Origin: an uncultured Novosphingobium sp.
Lineage (GTDB): Bacteria > Pseudomonadota > Alphaproteobacteria > Sphingomonadales > Sphingomonadaceae
Assembly: GCA_937860195.1 (NCBI GenBank)
Contig: CALMBN010000081.1
Coordinates: 1 to 7,939 of the forward strand
Direction: 5' to 3'
DNA length: 7,939 nt
This document shows, piece by piece, positions 7,342 through 7,939 of this stretch. The position numbers and the translations under genes are program-made. The notes below the pieces were generated by a model. That model was not told where the DNA came from. It ran no database searches and saw nothing but the letters and a program-made list of their open reading frames with translations. The stretch's first letter is position 1. The number at the start of each line of letters is the position of its first letter.

Positions 7342-7931
7342 GCCTGGATCGGCGCGATCTGCTCGGCCTCGGCTTGTCGGTCAGTGCCCTTGCGGCGGCC
7401 GCGCCGCTGCGCACGACGGCACGCGAGGCGGCGGCGAGCGCCCCGCCCGAGCACACGCACCGCAACCTCGCCGTCGTGATCCTCGGCGGCGTCGCCATCG
7501 CGGCGATCGCCGTGCTGCTCATCACGCAGGTCTTCAACGGCAGCGACTCGTCCACGCCCAAGCCCAACCGCGTCATCGCGCCGGGTCAGACGACCACCAG
7601 TGACACGGCGGACGCCGGGCTCCCGCCGATCGATCGCGCCGCGACGCGCGTCTCGGTCCTCAACGGGACAGCCGTGCAGGGGCTCGCGCGCGGCGCCTCG
7701 ACCAAGGTCATCGAGCGCGGGTACACGGAGGGCATCGTCAAGACGAACGTCGACCAGCAGGTGCCGACGACCGCCGTCTACTACGTCAAGGGCTCCAACC
7801 GGCAGGCCCGCGACATCGCCCGCATCCTCGGCCTCGACGCGGCGGTCGTGAAGCCGATCATCCCGGCGATCCAGGCGGCCGGCGGCGACGCCCCCGTCGT
7901 GGTTGTCGTCGGACTCGATCAGGCGCAGTAG
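7338..7931 (+). CDS. Probable chimeric frame: sphingomonad Tat signal joined to an actinobacterial-like LytR_C domain protein
   Basis: The 197-residue frame begins with the ATGA overlap to the regulator and a twin-arginine signal (RRDLLGLGLS, hydrophobic to about residue 23), as expected for an exported enzyme of the operon. It then shifts, with no enzyme body, to a separate transmembrane anchor (NLAVVILGGVAIAAIAVLL, 43-61, continuing to 66), a Thr/Ser/Pro-rich linker (67-100), and a LytR_C-type domain (about 104-192) with VSVLNGTAVQGLA, a VYYVKG strand and RDIARILGL. LytR_C domains are best known from actinobacterial cell-envelope proteins; their role is poorly defined. Base composition jumps from 63% G+C (7321-7380) to 82% (7381-7440) and stays near 73-75%, with almost only G/C-ending codons. 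Two tandem export signals in one short protein and two composition regimes argue that it is not one natural gene. The domain call is good; the existence of this product in one organism is doubtful. Confidence 0.55.
   Translation: MSLDRRDLLGLGLSVSALAAAAPLRTTAREAAASAPPEHTHRNLAVVILGGVAIAAIAVLLITQVFNGSDSSTPKPNRVIAPGQTTTSDTADAGLPPIDRAATRVSVLNGTAVQGLARGASTKVIERGYTEGIVKTNVDQQVPTTAVYYVKGSNRQARDIARILGLDAAVVKPIIPAIQAAGGDAPVVVVVGLDQAQ
7388..7445. other. Likely chimeric junction between two genomes
   Basis: G+C rises sharply here and codon use changes; the coding content switches from a Tat signal peptide to the cytosolic lead of a membrane-anchored LytR_C protein. The stretch is GC-only low complexity in places (for example gcggcggccgcgccgctgcg, 7391-7410), where short shared words could let an assembler join unrelated reads. 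The exact base cannot be fixed by eye. Confidence 0.55.
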
Positions 7932-7939
7932 CGCCGCCG

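Noticed and set aside
7338..7931. Treating the LytR_C protein as a new functional part of the uronate operon
   Set aside because: The sharp composition and codon shift and the doubled export signals point to a chimeric join rather than to a real operon member.

Overview
The window looks like chromosomal DNA of a sphingomonad (Alphaproteobacteria, Novosphingobium/Sphingomonas-like). The mannonate dehydratase is, from memory, very close to the structurally characterised Novosphingobium aromaticivorans enzyme, with the same 402-residue length and the same catalytic residues at the same numbers. The left edge carries a GCTTCGACAAGCTCAGCA element of a type common between sphingomonad genes. Two blocks I counted in the main part are 62-63% G+C.

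From 68 to 6483 lies a compact four-gene operon on the minus strand, transcribed leftwards: D-mannonate dehydratase (5275-6483), a secreted GH2 exo-glycosidase with a C-terminal malectin-like domain (2556-5273), a secreted GH79 heparanase-like beta-glucuronidase (970-2490) and a PfkB-family 2-keto-3-deoxygluconate kinase (68-964). The first two are separated by 1 nt and the last two by 5 nt; a 65-nt gap with a good Shine-Dalgarno precedes the GH79 gene. On the plus strand, a GntR/FadR-type FCD-domain regulator (6583-7341) is divergently transcribed. The 99-bp divergent region holds a TTGGT-AAG-ACCAA palindrome that closely resembles UxuR/ExuR operators, plus a second nested dyad with TTGACa-like hexamers on both strands.

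The genes fit one job. Exported glycosidases release glucuronic acid and a neutral sugar (possibly galactose) from a plant glycan or glucuronide. The glucuronate is turned into mannonate by enzymes not in the window (uronate isomerase, fructuronate reductase). ManD makes 2-keto-3-deoxygluconate and the kinase sends it to the Entner-Doudoroff pathway, with the GntR protein acting as the uronate-responsive repressor.

The right end is anomalous. An open frame starts at 7338 with an ATGA overlap to the regulator and a twin-arginine signal that fits the sphingomonad operon. Within about 60-100 bases it changes to 73-82% G+C and encodes a second membrane anchor followed by a LytR_C domain typical of Actinobacteria. 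This is most simply a chimeric join (metagenome misassembly), less likely a true gene fusion or transfer. I see no RNA genes, CRISPR arrays, insertion sequences or obvious new defence-type system.
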